The notes below the pieces were generated by a model that had not been told where the DNA came from, ran no database searches, and was given only the letters and a program-made list of their open reading frames with translations. Shown here in pieces: positions 25,765 through 34,797 of a stretch of 64,000 nucleotides of DNA. Positions within the stretch are counted from its first letter, which is position 1; every line of letters begins with the position of its first letter. Both the position numbers and the translations under genes were made by a program. This DNA comes from CAZIPN01 sp964541225 (lineage in GTDB: Bacteria > Actinomycetota > Coriobacteriia > Anaerosomatales > JAAXUF01), in assembly GCA_964541225.1 (NCBI GenBank), contig CAZIPN010000004.1:1-64000 (forward strand), written 5' to 3'.

Positions 25765-26919
25765 CTAACTGCCGAGGAGTCCCATCTTTGTGGCGGCCGT
25801 GACCGCTTCTTCGCGCGAGTGCACGCCGAGTTTCTTGTAGACGCGGCTCGCGCGCTCCTTCACCGCACCTCGCGAGATCTTGAGCTTGTCGGCGATCATG
25901 GCGAACGTGAGGTCCGTGCCGAGGTAGTGCAGAAGGCGCTTGTCGGCGGCGGTGAGGGTTGAGGTTGCCTCCATCTGGGCCGCGAACTTCTCGGTGGCAC
26001 GCATCTCCTCGAGCGCCTCCATCTCCCGAATCTCGGCCTGCGCGGCGACAGTCTCGGCCTCGTCGATTGCCGCTTGCTCTTGGACTGCAGCGGCCTTGGT
26101 GATGCGCTGCGCCTCAGCGATAGTGGTCCGCTCTTCGGCTGCTGCACTCTCGGCGACGCGCTGGGTCTCGGCACGCGCCGCGTCCCGCGCGATCTCGGCC
26201 TTCACGACCTCGCGCGCGACCGCCTCGGCGCCGGTCTCCGCTGCTTCGGACGCGATGACGCCCGCTTCAACGAGTGCGTCGGTGGCTTCATTGGCGGCGG
26301 CTTCCTCGATCAGCCCGGCGGCGACCAGCGCGTCGATGGCCTCGGCAGCAGCTGCGCTGCGAATGGCGTCGGCGGCGTCGACTGCCGCAACAGCGTCCCC
26401 GAGCGCCTGGAACGATCGCAGCCGTGCGGCGGCCTCTGCGGCGTGGGCCTCTTCGATCGCCTGCGCTGCCTCACTCGCGGCCTCTACCTCGGCGCCGATG
26501 ATGACCTCGCCTTCCTCGGTGATGAAGCCCTCGGAAAGCAGCTCACCACCACAACTCTCCACTGCCGAGAACAAGCGGCCCGCCCACAAGTGCTCGACCA
26601 AGACGAGCGCCATGGCGGTTCCCGGCTCAAGAGCGCTGGCCAGTGCCTCGACTTCGTCGGGATCGATCTCTTCAGGCGTGCGAGGTGCGATTTCATCGTC
26701 GAATGCGAGGAACCCGCCGAGAATGGTTCCGTAGTCGTCGTCATCGCCTACATCAAGGATGGCCAGGTCACCGTCGTCGGTCTTGGTGACGAACAGGAAA
26801 TCCAGAAGTCGCAGTACGCCCCGGCCTTCGAGGGCGTCGAGCTCGGCCATGATCCCGGGCTCCGCGCAGGCATCTGAACCATAGCCAAACGCCATCAACT
26901 GTATTGGTCCGCCGCTCAT
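25765..26919 (-). CDS. DUF6325/DUF1269-like domain fused to LuxR HTH through an alanine-rich helix
   Basis: 384 aa; the ATG has AAGGAG seven bases upstream. Residues 1-145 resemble DUF1269/DUF6325 proteins (GPIQLMAFGYGSDACAE, ALEGRGVLRLLDFLFVTK, an acidic DVGDDDDYG stretch, AMALVLVEHLWA). Residues 150-310 are an extraordinarily Ala/Glu-rich, heptad-like helix with recurring AAEAxD and EAxxAA units, probably a long coiled coil. Residues 315-384 form a LuxR/GerE helix-turn-helix (LTFAMIADKLKISRGAVKERASRVYKKLGV). A transcription factor is the simplest reading, with the N-terminal part as unknown sensor. Single gene facing neither neighbour. Confidence 0.75.
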   Translation of the reverse strand: MSGGPIQLMAFGYGSDACAEPGIMAELDALEGRGVLRLLDFLFVTKTDDGDLAILDVGDDDDYGTILGGFLAFDDEIAPRTPEEIDPDEVEALASALEPGTAMALVLVEHLWAGRLFSAVESCGGELLSEGFITEEGEVIIGAEVEAASEAAQAIEEAHAAEAAARLRSFQALGDAVAAVDAADAIRSAAAAEAIDALVAAGLIEEAAANEATDALVEAGVIASEAAETGAEAVAREVVKAEIARDAARAETQRVAESAAAEERTTIAEAQRITKAAAVQEQAAIDEAETVAAQAEIREMEALEEMRATEKFAAQMEATSTLTAADKRLLHYLGTDLTFAMIADKLKISRGAVKERASRVYKKLGVHSREEAVTAATKMGLLGS

Positions 26920-27093
26920 ATCGGACTCCTTCGACTGGGGAGGTGCTTATCGACGCGAGAAGTTACTCTGGATCGGGCCGTTCGTGCGTTGTTGATTCCC
27001 TCTTGCGCGTTCCTGCGTGCGAAATAGTGCGGGCCGATCAGTGCATCGGCAGGTCGGTCACTCGTGGGGGTTGGCGGCACGAACCCGGATGTG

Positions 27094-27130
27094 TTGACAT
27101 GTGAGACGAACGCTACCACAGTCATGTCAA
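27094..27130. promoter_or_regulatory. 8-bp inverted repeat, possible operator
   Basis: TTGACATG (27094-27101) and CATGTCAA (27123-27130) form a perfect inverted repeat with a 21-bp spacer, in the divergent region between the LuxR fusion and the lipoprotein gene. TTGACA could also serve as a -35, but no -10 is found at the right distance. Confidence 0.4.
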
Positions 27131-27178
27131 GCGATCGGTGGGGTCGCGATGGCGGGGTGCTGACCGTGGGGGGTCACT

Positions 27179-28018
27179 ATGAAAAGGGGACTTTGCCTAC
27201 GACGGACGTCTGGGAATGGTCGCGTTCCTGCAAGGTTTGTTCTGCTCGCACTGCTGTGCTTGACCGCCTTCGGAGTGGCTGCGTGCAAGTCGCCTGACAA
27301 GGCGTCGCAAACGCAGGTGTCTGCGGGCAAGACCGCCCCAGTCTCCAGCGTGCTGACAACAGCTGACGTCGCCGAGGTACTCGCCGGTATCGACAACCAC
27401 AACTGGGATATTGCGGGTAGTGGGCGCGTCAACGTGCCGGCCTTCGCCAGGTCGATCCTTCTGCAGCTGCCGCCCATCTACTCTGGTGTGCCCGCCAACG
27501 ACACGAAAAACAAAGCCGCGCGTATCGAGCACGCCGTGACCGCCTACGAGAACGTAGCGGCCACACAAGGTGAAGTCGCGGCTTCGCGCATGTATGACAA
27601 CCTCCAGTTCGTCGGCACGAATGACCAGACGAGTTCGACTCACTTGACTGCCGAGCAGGCTGCGATGCAGCCTCTTGTGAACGGCATGGAAGCCAGCACT
27701 CTCATGTTCTCGCACGGAGACACTCCGATGTGGGATTGGAACATCGAGTCGATTTCCATCATGGGGAACTCGACTGCACGCGTGTCGTATGCGACCACCC
27801 TTCCCGCGGGGGTCGAACTTGGCGAAGCCGATCCGCTGAGATTCAAGGATCCTGCTGCGACCTACGACAAAGTCCTCACGTTCCAGCGGACGAGCAAGGG
27901 GTGGCGGCTCTCGGGGTGGGACAACTTCCTCGAATTCAAGCAAGCGATTGAGGCCAACGTCCAACCCGCATCGCTGGTTGGCGGCTACGGCTGGTGGGAG
28001 CAAGGGCCGACGCAGTAG
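27179..28018 (+). CDS. Putative lipoprotein of unknown function
   Basis: 279 aa. The N-terminus has basic residues, a hydrophobic stretch (FVLLALLCLTAFG) and a lipobox VAAC, so the mature protein probably starts at Cys36 and is lipid-anchored. The body is soluble, with the features WDIAGSGRVNVPAFARS, SISIMGNSTARVSYATTLPAG and a C-terminal VLTFQRTSKGWRLSGWDNF, which looks like an NTF2-like or SnoaL-type sheet. I do not recognise a family. It lies immediately upstream of the nif promoter region, but there is no sign of shared function. Confidence 0.7.
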   Translation: MKRGLCLRRTSGNGRVPARFVLLALLCLTAFGVAACKSPDKASQTQVSAGKTAPVSSVLTTADVAEVLAGIDNHNWDIAGSGRVNVPAFARSILLQLPPIYSGVPANDTKNKAARIEHAVTAYENVAATQGEVAASRMYDNLQFVGTNDQTSSTHLTAEQAAMQPLVNGMEASTLMFSHGDTPMWDWNIESISIMGNSTARVSYATTLPAGVELGEADPLRFKDPAATYDKVLTFQRTSKGWRLSGWDNFLEFKQAIEANVQPASLVGGYGWWEQGPTQ

Positions 28019-28134
28019 CGGCATCGTGTGTGGCGTCTCGGCGGCATTGGGCGCTGAAGTGTCGGCGCCGATCGGTCGTGGTCGGCCGTTGCGTGCGCGC
28101 ACACTCACCACGCATCCGGAAATCCGTTCGCAAC

Positions 28135-28177
28135 ATTGCGACATTTCTGTCGCAAGCGCTCACGGAAATGTCGCAAT
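28135..28177 (+). promoter_or_regulatory. Upstream activator array of the nif operon (three half-sites)
   Basis: Three copies of one octamer: TTGCGACA (28136-28143, inverted), TGTCGCAA (28148-28155) and TGTCGCAA (28169-28176). Copies 1 and 2 make a palindrome with a 4-bp spacer; copies 2 and 3 are 21 bp apart, two helical turns. Copies 1 and 3 extend to a 13-bp perfect inverted repeat. The centre is about 75-80 bp upstream of the -24 element, a typical enhancer position. The sequence is not the classical NifA site TGT-N10-ACA. Confidence 0.75.
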
Positions 28178-28225
28178 GACTCGGCCTTAACCCATAAAAA
28201 CCGCAGGTCAGAGCCATATTAGCTT

Positions 28226-28240
28226 TGGCACGCCTGTTGC
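28226..28240 (+). promoter_or_regulatory. Sigma-54 (-24/-12) promoter of nifH
   Basis: TGGCAC-N5-TTGC matches the RpoN consensus exactly (TGGCACG CCTG TTGC). Expected transcription start is near 28252, giving a leader of about 50 nt before the nifH ATG. Sigma-54 promoters need an AAA+ activator; the NifA-type protein at 41380-42912 is the obvious candidate. Confidence 0.93.
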
Positions 28241-28303
28241 GCTTCTCCTTGCCCAATATCGCGGAACGCACCGTCTGCGAACAGGCCAGATGAAGGAGGA
28301 GCC

Positions 28304-29152
28304 ATGCGGCAGATTGCTATCTATGGAAAGGGCGGCATCGGCAAGAGCACCACGACGCAGAACACCGTCGCTGCGCTTGCTGACGCCGGCAAGAAGGCGA
28401 TGATCGTCGGCTGCGACCCCAAAGCCGACTCGACCCGACTGATACTGAACCAGAAGATGCAGGTCACGGTCATGGATCTCGCACGCGAGCGGGGCAGCGT
28501 GGAAGACCTCGAGATCGAAGAGGTGCTGCAGACCGGCTTCGGCGGAATCCGCTGCGCCGAGTCGGGCGGGCCCGAGCCAGGTGTTGGCTGCGCCGGCCGA
28601 GGCGTTATCACCGCCATCAACTTCCTCGAGGAAGAAGGCGCCTACACCGACGACCTCGACTTCGTGTTCTACGACGTTCTCGGCGACGTCGTGTGCGGCG
28701 GCTTCGCGATGCCGATCCGCGAGGGCAAGGCCCAAGAGATCTACATCGTCACCTCCGGCGAGATGATGGCGATGTATGCGGCCAACAACATCAGCCGAGG
28801 AATCCTGAAGTACGCGCACTCCGGTGGCGTTCGCTTGGGCGGGCTCATCTGCAACTCACGCAACACGGACCGCGAGGACGAGCTGATCGAGGCGCTCGCC
28901 AAGAAGCTCGGCACGCAGATGATCCACTTCATCCCGCGCGAGAACGAGGTTCAGCGCGCCGAGCTGCGGCGTCAGACCGTCATCCAGTACAACCCCGAGC
29001 ACGCACAGGCCGACGAATATCGCCAGCTCGCCAAGAAGATCGCCGAGAACGACATGATGGTGATCCCCACGCCCATCACCCAAGACGAGCTCGAGGAGCT
29101 CCTCATGGAGTTCGGCATCATGGAAGCCGAGCCTGCCGAGGGGGCTGCCTAG
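28304..29152 (+). CDS. nifH: Nitrogenase iron protein (dinitrogenase reductase)
   Basis: 282-aa ATP-dependent electron donor to the MoFe protein. P-loop GKGGIGKS at residues 8-15; [4Fe-4S] ligands C96 (GVGCAGRG) and C130 (GDVVCGGF), each supplied by both monomers of the dimer; R99 is in the position ADP-ribosylated in species with DraT. Start ATG has AAGGAGGA. First gene of the operon, two bases before nifD. The MRQIAIYGKGGIGKSTTTQN start and the absence of an AnfG/VnfG neighbour fit the molybdenum system. Confidence 0.98.
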   Translation: MRQIAIYGKGGIGKSTTTQNTVAALADAGKKAMIVGCDPKADSTRLILNQKMQVTVMDLARERGSVEDLEIEEVLQTGFGGIRCAESGGPEPGVGCAGRGVITAINFLEEEGAYTDDLDFVFYDVLGDVVCGGFAMPIREGKAQEIYIVTSGEMMAMYAANNISRGILKYAHSGGVRLGGLICNSRNTDREDELIEALAKKLGTQMIHFIPRENEVQRAELRRQTVIQYNPEHAQADEYRQLAKKIAENDMMVIPTPITQDELEELLMEFGIMEAEPAEGAA

Positions 29153-29153
29153 C

Positions 29154-30605
29154 ATGTCGGCCTCCAACATCAATCAAACGCAGAAGATCATCGACGAGAT
29201 TCTCGAGGTCTACCCCGAGAAGGCTCGCAAGGATCGCGCGAAGCACATCGCGCCCAACGATCCGAGCGGCAGCTGCTCAAGCTGCGCGGTGAAGTCCAAC
29301 GTCAAGTCGCGGCCGGGTCTGATGACCGTGCGCGGCTGCGCGTACGCCGGATCGAAAGGCGTGGTGTGGGGCCCGGTCAAAGACGTCGTGCACATCAGCC
29401 ACGGCCCTGTGGGATGTGGCGCGTACTCGAACTGGTCGCGCCGCAACTACTACAACGGTACGACTGGCGTCGACGCGTTCGGCACGCTGCACGTGACGAG
29501 CGACTTTCAAGAACGCGACATCGTCTACGGCGGCGACAAGAAGCTCGACAAGATCGTCGATGAGCTCGACGCGCTCTTCCCGCTGGCTCGCGGCATGTCG
29601 GTGCAGTCTGAATGCCCGGTCGGGTTGATCGGCGACGATATCGAGAGTGTGTCCAAGCGCAAGACCGAGGAAATCGGCAAGCCTGTTGTGCCGGTGCGCT
29701 GCGAGGGCTTTCGCGGCGTGTCGCAGTCGCTCGGCCACCACATCGCCAACGACTCGATCCGCGATCACGTCTTCGGCAAAGCTGAGAGCGAGATCGAGAC
29801 GACGCCCTACGACATCACGATCATCGGCGACTACAACATCGGCGGGGACGCGTGGGCGTCTCGGCGAATCCTTGAGGCGATGGGGCTGCGCGTGATCGCG
29901 CAGTGGACGGGTGACAGCACGATCGCCGAGCTGGCCAACGCGCCCAAAGCCAAGCTCAACCTCATCCACTGCTACCGGTCGATGAACTACATCTGTCGGC
30001 ACATGGAGGAGGAGTACGGCATCCCGTGGCTCGAGTACAACTTCTTTGGGCCGACGAAGATCTACGCCTCGATCCGCGAGATCGCAGCGCAATTCGATGA
30101 GACGGTGCAGGCCAAGGCCGAAGCGCTCATCGAGGCCATGAAGCCGGAGATGGACGCCGTGATCGAGGAGTTCCGGCCGCGTCTCGAGGGCAAGACCGTG
30201 ATGCTGTACGTCGGTGGTCTGCGCCCGCGCCACGTGATCGGCGCGTACGAGGATCTCGGCATGGAGGTCGTCGCGGCGGGATACGAGTTCGGCCACGCCG
30301 ACGAGTACAAGCGCACGTACCCGCTGATGGCCGAGGGCTCGATCGTCGTCGACGACGCCACCCCCTATGAGCTCGAGGAAATCACCAAGCGCGTGAAGCC
30401 CGATCTCGTCGGCTCCGGCGTGAAGGAGAAGTACGCCTACCACAAGATGGGCGTCCCTTTCCGCCAGATGCACAGCTGGGACTACTCGGGGCCGTACCAC
30501 GGGTTCGACGGCTTCAAGGTCTTCGCGCGTGACATGGACATGACCGTCAACAGCCCCACGTGGGATCTCGTGCGCAAGCCCGCAGGCGAGCTAGCAGGAG
30601 GGTGA
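29154..30605 (+). CDS. nifD: Nitrogenase MoFe protein alpha subunit
   Basis: 483 aa. P-cluster ligands C62 (VRGCAYAGSKGVVWGPVKD), C88 (HGPVGCGAYS) and the later cysteine in SECPVGLIGDD are present; FeMo-cofactor ligands are the cysteine in LIHCYRSMNY and the histidine in QMHSWDYSGPYHG. The glutamine in GVSQSLGHH and the WLEYNFFGPTKI segment that line the cofactor are conserved. C62 and C88 fall on the same numbers as in Azotobacter. Starts one base after the nifH stop. No vanadium- or iron-only-specific features are seen. Confidence 0.98.
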   Translation: MSASNINQTQKIIDEILEVYPEKARKDRAKHIAPNDPSGSCSSCAVKSNVKSRPGLMTVRGCAYAGSKGVVWGPVKDVVHISHGPVGCGAYSNWSRRNYYNGTTGVDAFGTLHVTSDFQERDIVYGGDKKLDKIVDELDALFPLARGMSVQSECPVGLIGDDIESVSKRKTEEIGKPVVPVRCEGFRGVSQSLGHHIANDSIRDHVFGKAESEIETTPYDITIIGDYNIGGDAWASRRILEAMGLRVIAQWTGDSTIAELANAPKAKLNLIHCYRSMNYICRHMEEEYGIPWLEYNFFGPTKIYASIREIAAQFDETVQAKAEALIEAMKPEMDAVIEEFRPRLEGKTVMLYVGGLRPRHVIGAYEDLGMEVVAAGYEFGHADEYKRTYPLMAEGSIVVDDATPYELEEITKRVKPDLVGSGVKEKYAYHKMGVPFRQMHSWDYSGPYHGFDGFKVFARDMDMTVNSPTWDLVRKPAGELAGG

Positions 30606-30609
30606 TCAG

Positions 30610-32118
30610 ATGCAGATCAAGGACCACAACGAGCTCTTTGCCGACCCTGCCTACCAGGAGCAATTCGAGGGCAAGCGCGAGTTTGAGAACGCGTACTCTC
30701 GCGAGGACATCGCCCAGGTTGCCGAGTGGACGAAGTCGCAGGAGTACCGCGAGCTGAACTTCGCCCGTGAGGCCGTCTCGATCAACCCGTGCAAGGCGTG
30801 CCAGCCGCTCGGCGCGATCTACGCCGCGCTCGGTTTCGCCAAGACGATGCCGTTCGTGCAGGGTTCGCAGGGCTGCACCGCGTATTTCCGCAGCTACTTC
30901 TCTCGGCACTTCAAGGAGCCCATCGCTACGGTGAGTTCCTCAATGACGGAGGATGCGGCGGTCTTCGGCGGGCTGTCGAACATGACCGAGGGCCTGGAGA
31001 ACACCAACGCCGTCTACGCTCCCGACATGATCGCGGTGTCGACCACATGCATGGCCGAGGTCATCGGCGACGACCTGCGCGCTTACATCAAGCAGGCCAA
31101 AGAGAAGGGCGCCGTGCCCGCCGAGATGCCCGTGCCGTTTGCGCACACGCCCAGTTTCCAGGGCAGTCACCTCAACGGCTACGACGCGATGCTCAAGGGC
31201 ATCCTCACCGAACTCGCGGGAGAGAAGACCGACGGCGACGATGGCTCGATCAACGTCGTTCCCGGCTTCGACACCTACCCAGGCAACCTGCGCGAGATCA
31301 AGCGGATGCTTGGCGTGATGGGCGTGAACTTCCGCATGCTTGCCGACAATAGCGATGTGGTCGACGCGCCGAACTTCGGCACGTACGACCTGTATCCCGC
31401 TGGCGGCACGACGCGTGAGGAAGCCGCTGCGGCCACCAACGCCAAGGCGACGTTCATGCTCCAGAAGTGGGCGACGAACAAGACCGCCGAGTACATCGCT
31501 AGCGAGTGGGGCCAAGAAGTCGTTGTGGCCAACCCGATCGGGATTCGCGGTACCGATGAGTTTCTCGCTGAAGTCTCTCGCGTGACGGGCCTCGCGGTGC
31601 CCTACGAGCTGGAAGTCGAGCGCGGTCGCGCGGTCGACGCGATGGTGGACTCGCATCCCTACGTCTTCGGCAAGCGATTCGCGCTTGTCGGCGATCCGGA
31701 TCAGCTGCTGGGCCTGATGTCGTTTCTGCTCGAGCTCGGCGCGCGACCGGTGCACGTCGTGTGCACCAACGGCGACAAGAAGTTCAAGAAGGCCGCCGAG
31801 GCACTGCTCGCTACCTCGCCGTTCGGCGCGGATGCGACCGTGTGGATTCGCAAGGACATGTGGCACCTGCGCTCGCTCATGTTCACCGAGCCGGTGGATC
31901 TGCTGATCGGCCCGTCCTCGGCGAAGTTCCTGGTGCGCGACACGGGCACGCCGCTCATCCGCATCGGCTTTCCGATCCACGATCGGCACCACATGCACAA
32001 GACGCCGATCGTCGGCTATGAGGGCGCGAGCAACTTGCTTGCGATGATCGTGAACACCGTGCTCGACGAACTCGATCGCGCCTCTATCAACACGACCAGC
32101 TTCGACTTGGTGCGGTAG
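30610..32118 (+). CDS. nifK: Nitrogenase MoFe protein beta subunit
   Basis: 502 aa; forms the alpha2-beta2 tetramer with NifD. P-cluster cysteines are C64 (NPCKACQPLGA), C89 (GSQGCTAYFRSYFSRHF) and the one in STTCMAEVIGDDL; SSSMTEDAAVFGG and the C-terminal NTTSFDLVR are typical. The ATG follows GGAGGGTGATCAG within the nifD end. Standard length for NifK with the N-terminal extension, so not the short clostridial form. Confidence 0.98.
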   Translation: MQIKDHNELFADPAYQEQFEGKREFENAYSREDIAQVAEWTKSQEYRELNFAREAVSINPCKACQPLGAIYAALGFAKTMPFVQGSQGCTAYFRSYFSRHFKEPIATVSSSMTEDAAVFGGLSNMTEGLENTNAVYAPDMIAVSTTCMAEVIGDDLRAYIKQAKEKGAVPAEMPVPFAHTPSFQGSHLNGYDAMLKGILTELAGEKTDGDDGSINVVPGFDTYPGNLREIKRMLGVMGVNFRMLADNSDVVDAPNFGTYDLYPAGGTTREEAAAATNAKATFMLQKWATNKTAEYIASEWGQEVVVANPIGIRGTDEFLAEVSRVTGLAVPYELEVERGRAVDAMVDSHPYVFGKRFALVGDPDQLLGLMSFLLELGARPVHVVCTNGDKKFKKAAEALLATSPFGADATVWIRKDMWHLRSLMFTEPVDLLIGPSSAKFLVRDTGTPLIRIGFPIHDRHHMHKTPIVGYEGASNLLAMIVNTVLDELDRASINTTSFDLVR

Positions 32119-32124
32119 GCAGTC

Positions 32125-34797
32125 GTGGCCATCTCACTCGACAAGCTCTTCGAAGCCGGATGCGACCCTGAGGCTCGCCATAAGGTGTGCCGGTCGCGCG
32201 GCGGGGAGTCGTGCGCGTTTGACGGTGCGGCCATCGTGCTCATGCCGATCGCCGATGCCGCACACGTCATTCACGGCCCCATCGTGTGCGCCGGCAACGC
32301 GTGGGAAGGTCGTGGTGTGCGCTCGACGGCTGGTGACTTTCATCGCCGAGGATTCACGACCGATCTGACCGAGCTCGACATCATCTACGGCAGTGAAGAC
32401 AAGCTTGCCGAGGCGGTGCGCGAGGTTGTCGCTCGCGAGCATCCCAAGGCGGTCTTCGTGTACGCGACGTGCGTCTCGGGACTTACCGGTGAAGACATCG
32501 ACGCGGTGTGCATGAGTCTCGCCGCCGAGCTGTCGCTACCGGTCGTGCCCGTGAACGCGCCCGGCTTCGTGGGCCCCAAGAATCTCGGCAATCGGATTGC
32601 GGGCGAAGTGCTGCTGGAGCACGTGATCGGAACTGCCGAGCCACCCGAGAGCACGCCCTTCGACATCGCCCTCATCGGCGAGTACAACGTTGCCGGGGAT
32701 CTCGATCTCATCGAGCCGCTTCTTGCCGAGGCAGGCATTCGACTGCTCTCGCGGATCACAGGCAACGCACGCTTCGAGGAGATCCGCTGGGCGCATCGCG
32801 CGAAGCTGTCGGTGGTGTCGTGCTCGCGCGCGCTCATCAACGTCGCCGCCGGGCTGCGACGTACCCACGGCGTGCCGTACCTGGAGGTGTCGTTCTTCGG
32901 CGCTGCCGAGATCGCTCGCTCGCTTCGCGCGATCGCAGACGCTCTCGAGGCCGCGTCGCCGGAGGCAGTTGGCGTGGGCGAGCGCGTGGAGCGCGTGATC
33001 GTCACGCACGAGGCCGAGCTGGAGTGCGCGCTCGAAGCGCACCTGCCCGCGCTCAAGGGCAAGCGAGCGGTGCTGTACTCCGGCGGTGTGAAGAGCTGGT
33101 CGATCGCTTCAGCGCTTCGGGATCTGGGTGTGGAGATTCTGGCCGTCGGCACCAAGAAGTCCAGCGCCGAAGACGAGGAGAAGGTGCGCGCGGTTCTCGG
33201 CGAGGGTGTGAGGCTGATCGAGAACATCTCGCCGGCGATCATTCGGCAGATCATGAATGAGGAAGGCGGGCAGCTGCTCGTGGCCGGCGGACGCAACCGC
33301 TACCTCGCGGCAAAGGAAGGCTGGCCGTTCGTCGACGTCAACCAGGAGCGCGAGGCCGCCTACGCTGGCTACGAAGGACTCGTGAACCTCGCGGCGGACC
33401 TCGCCAACAGCGTGCGCTTCTACGAGCGCCAGGTGCGGGAGCCCGTGTGTGGGGATGTGCTCGCCGACACGCCCGTGCATGTCAGCGAGCGACACGCTGC
33501 GACCGATCCGCTCAAGAACGCGCCCAGTCTCGGTGCTGCAGTCGCTCTGCAGGGCATCGACGGTGCGCTCCCGGTGATTCACGGGGCGCAGGGATGCACG
33601 TTCCTGGGCAAAGTGCTGGCGATTCGGCATTTCAACGAGCCGATCGCGCTGGGCACCACGAAGCTCTTCACCGAAGATGTCGTGCTCGGCGGGGATGAGA
33701 CGCTGCGCACGACTGTGACCGGGCTCGCCGACTCCGCGCACCCGTCGCTGATCGCCGTCATTTCGAGTGCGGCTGCCGAGGTCAAGGGCGACGACGTCGA
33801 CGCGACAGTGCGCGAACTCGAGCGCGAGGTCGACTCGGCGGTGATCGCGGTGCACGCGCCGGATTACGCCGGAGGCTTCGAGGAAGGCTACCTCGCGGCG
33901 GTGCGGGCGCTCGTGGCGCTGGCGGGCGGCTGCGACGGCGGTCCGGTGGTGTCTCGGCAGGTGACGGTGCTTGCGGGCGCACATCTGACGCCCGCCGATG
34001 CGCGCGAGGTCCGCGACATGATGGAGGCGTTCGGGCTCAGGCCGGTGCTCGTGCCTGACGTGGGCGCGCTGGACGGCAGTCGCGAGGGGCTCTCGGCGGT
34101 GGCCAGCGGCGGGACGACGCTGGGTGAGGTGCGCTCGATTGCGGCGAGCGAGCACACGCTGGTGTTGGGGGCGTCGCTGGAGTCGGCGGCACGCGATCTC
34201 GCGGAGCGCTTCGCGACGCCGTACACGGTGCTTCAGGCCACGTGTGGACTGGCCGCCACCGACCAGCTCCTCGCGGTGCTGACGCTGCTGTCCGGCAAGA
34301 CCGCGCCGCCTCGCCTCGAGCGCGACCGCCGGGTTCTGGTCGACGCGATGCGCGACGCTCACGGCCGTATCTCCGGTCGCCGAGTCGCTCTCGCGCTCGA
34401 ACCCGATGCCGCGCTCGCGATGGCCGCGTTCTTCGACGAGCTTGCGGCCCGGCCTCATGAGGTCGTCGTACCGACATCGCCGCCACATGTCCGGCGCATC
34501 GCGGCGCATCGCGTCACCGTCGGCGACTTGGCGAGCGTACCGCAGGCTATCGACTTGCTCGTCTCGAACTCGCATGCCGAGCGCATCGCGCACATGCGGG
34601 GCGTACCGCTCCTCGAATGCGGATTCCCGCGTGCCGAGACCTACGGGGCGTCTCGGCAGCTCACGGTCGGCTATCGCGGTGCTGCCGCTGTGGTCGATGC
34701 GCTCGCCAATCTCTTGGCGTCGCACTCACACTTGCCCGCACGCATTCCGGAAGACTCGCCGGACACAACCGCACAACCCGAAAGGAGCATGTCGTGA
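32125..34797 (+). CDS. nifEN: Fused NifE-NifN FeMo-cofactor scaffold
   Basis: 890 aa in one uninterrupted frame. Residues 1-430 are NifE: CRSRGGESCAFDGA (C22, C30), HGPIVCAGNAW (C55), VYATCVSGLTGEDIDAV, and IGEYNVAGDLDLIEPLL. Residues 450-890 are NifN: DPLKNAPSLGAAVALQGIDG, HGAQGCTFLGKVLAIRHFNEP, TTKLFTEDVVLGGDE. The linker (about residues 430-455) keeps both halves complete. NifEN receives NifB-co and matures it to FeMo-co; fusion fixes the subunit ratio at 1:1. GTG start six bases after nifK, and 4-bp overlap with nifX. The NifN half, especially its last 250 residues, is more divergent and Ala-rich than the NifE half. Confidence 0.95.
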   Translation: MAISLDKLFEAGCDPEARHKVCRSRGGESCAFDGAAIVLMPIADAAHVIHGPIVCAGNAWEGRGVRSTAGDFHRRGFTTDLTELDIIYGSEDKLAEAVREVVAREHPKAVFVYATCVSGLTGEDIDAVCMSLAAELSLPVVPVNAPGFVGPKNLGNRIAGEVLLEHVIGTAEPPESTPFDIALIGEYNVAGDLDLIEPLLAEAGIRLLSRITGNARFEEIRWAHRAKLSVVSCSRALINVAAGLRRTHGVPYLEVSFFGAAEIARSLRAIADALEAASPEAVGVGERVERVIVTHEAELECALEAHLPALKGKRAVLYSGGVKSWSIASALRDLGVEILAVGTKKSSAEDEEKVRAVLGEGVRLIENISPAIIRQIMNEEGGQLLVAGGRNRYLAAKEGWPFVDVNQEREAAYAGYEGLVNLAADLANSVRFYERQVREPVCGDVLADTPVHVSERHAATDPLKNAPSLGAAVALQGIDGALPVIHGAQGCTFLGKVLAIRHFNEPIALGTTKLFTEDVVLGGDETLRTTVTGLADSAHPSLIAVISSAAAEVKGDDVDATVRELEREVDSAVIAVHAPDYAGGFEEGYLAAVRALVALAGGCDGGPVVSRQVTVLAGAHLTPADAREVRDMMEAFGLRPVLVPDVGALDGSREGLSAVASGGTTLGEVRSIAASEHTLVLGASLESAARDLAERFATPYTVLQATCGLAATDQLLAVLTLLSGKTAPPRLERDRRVLVDAMRDAHGRISGRRVALALEPDAALAMAAFFDELAARPHEVVVPTSPPHVRRIAAHRVTVGDLASVPQAIDLLVSNSHAERIAHMRGVPLLECGFPRAETYGASRQLTVGYRGAAAVVDALANLLASHSHLPARIPEDSPDTTAQPERSMS

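Noticed and set aside
25940..26877. Long open frames opposite the alanine-rich LuxR fusion
   Set aside because: They are mirror frames of a repetitive, GC-rich gene and lack start signals and family features.
28304..32118. Vanadium or iron-only nitrogenase
   Set aside because: No anfG/vnfG between D and K; NifD and NifK motifs and lengths fit the molybdenum enzyme, and mod genes are in the operon.
33400..33500. nifEN fusion as a sequencing error
   Set aside because: The frame is continuous, both halves are intact and no near-stop or homopolymer sits at the junction; kept as real, though reads should confirm.
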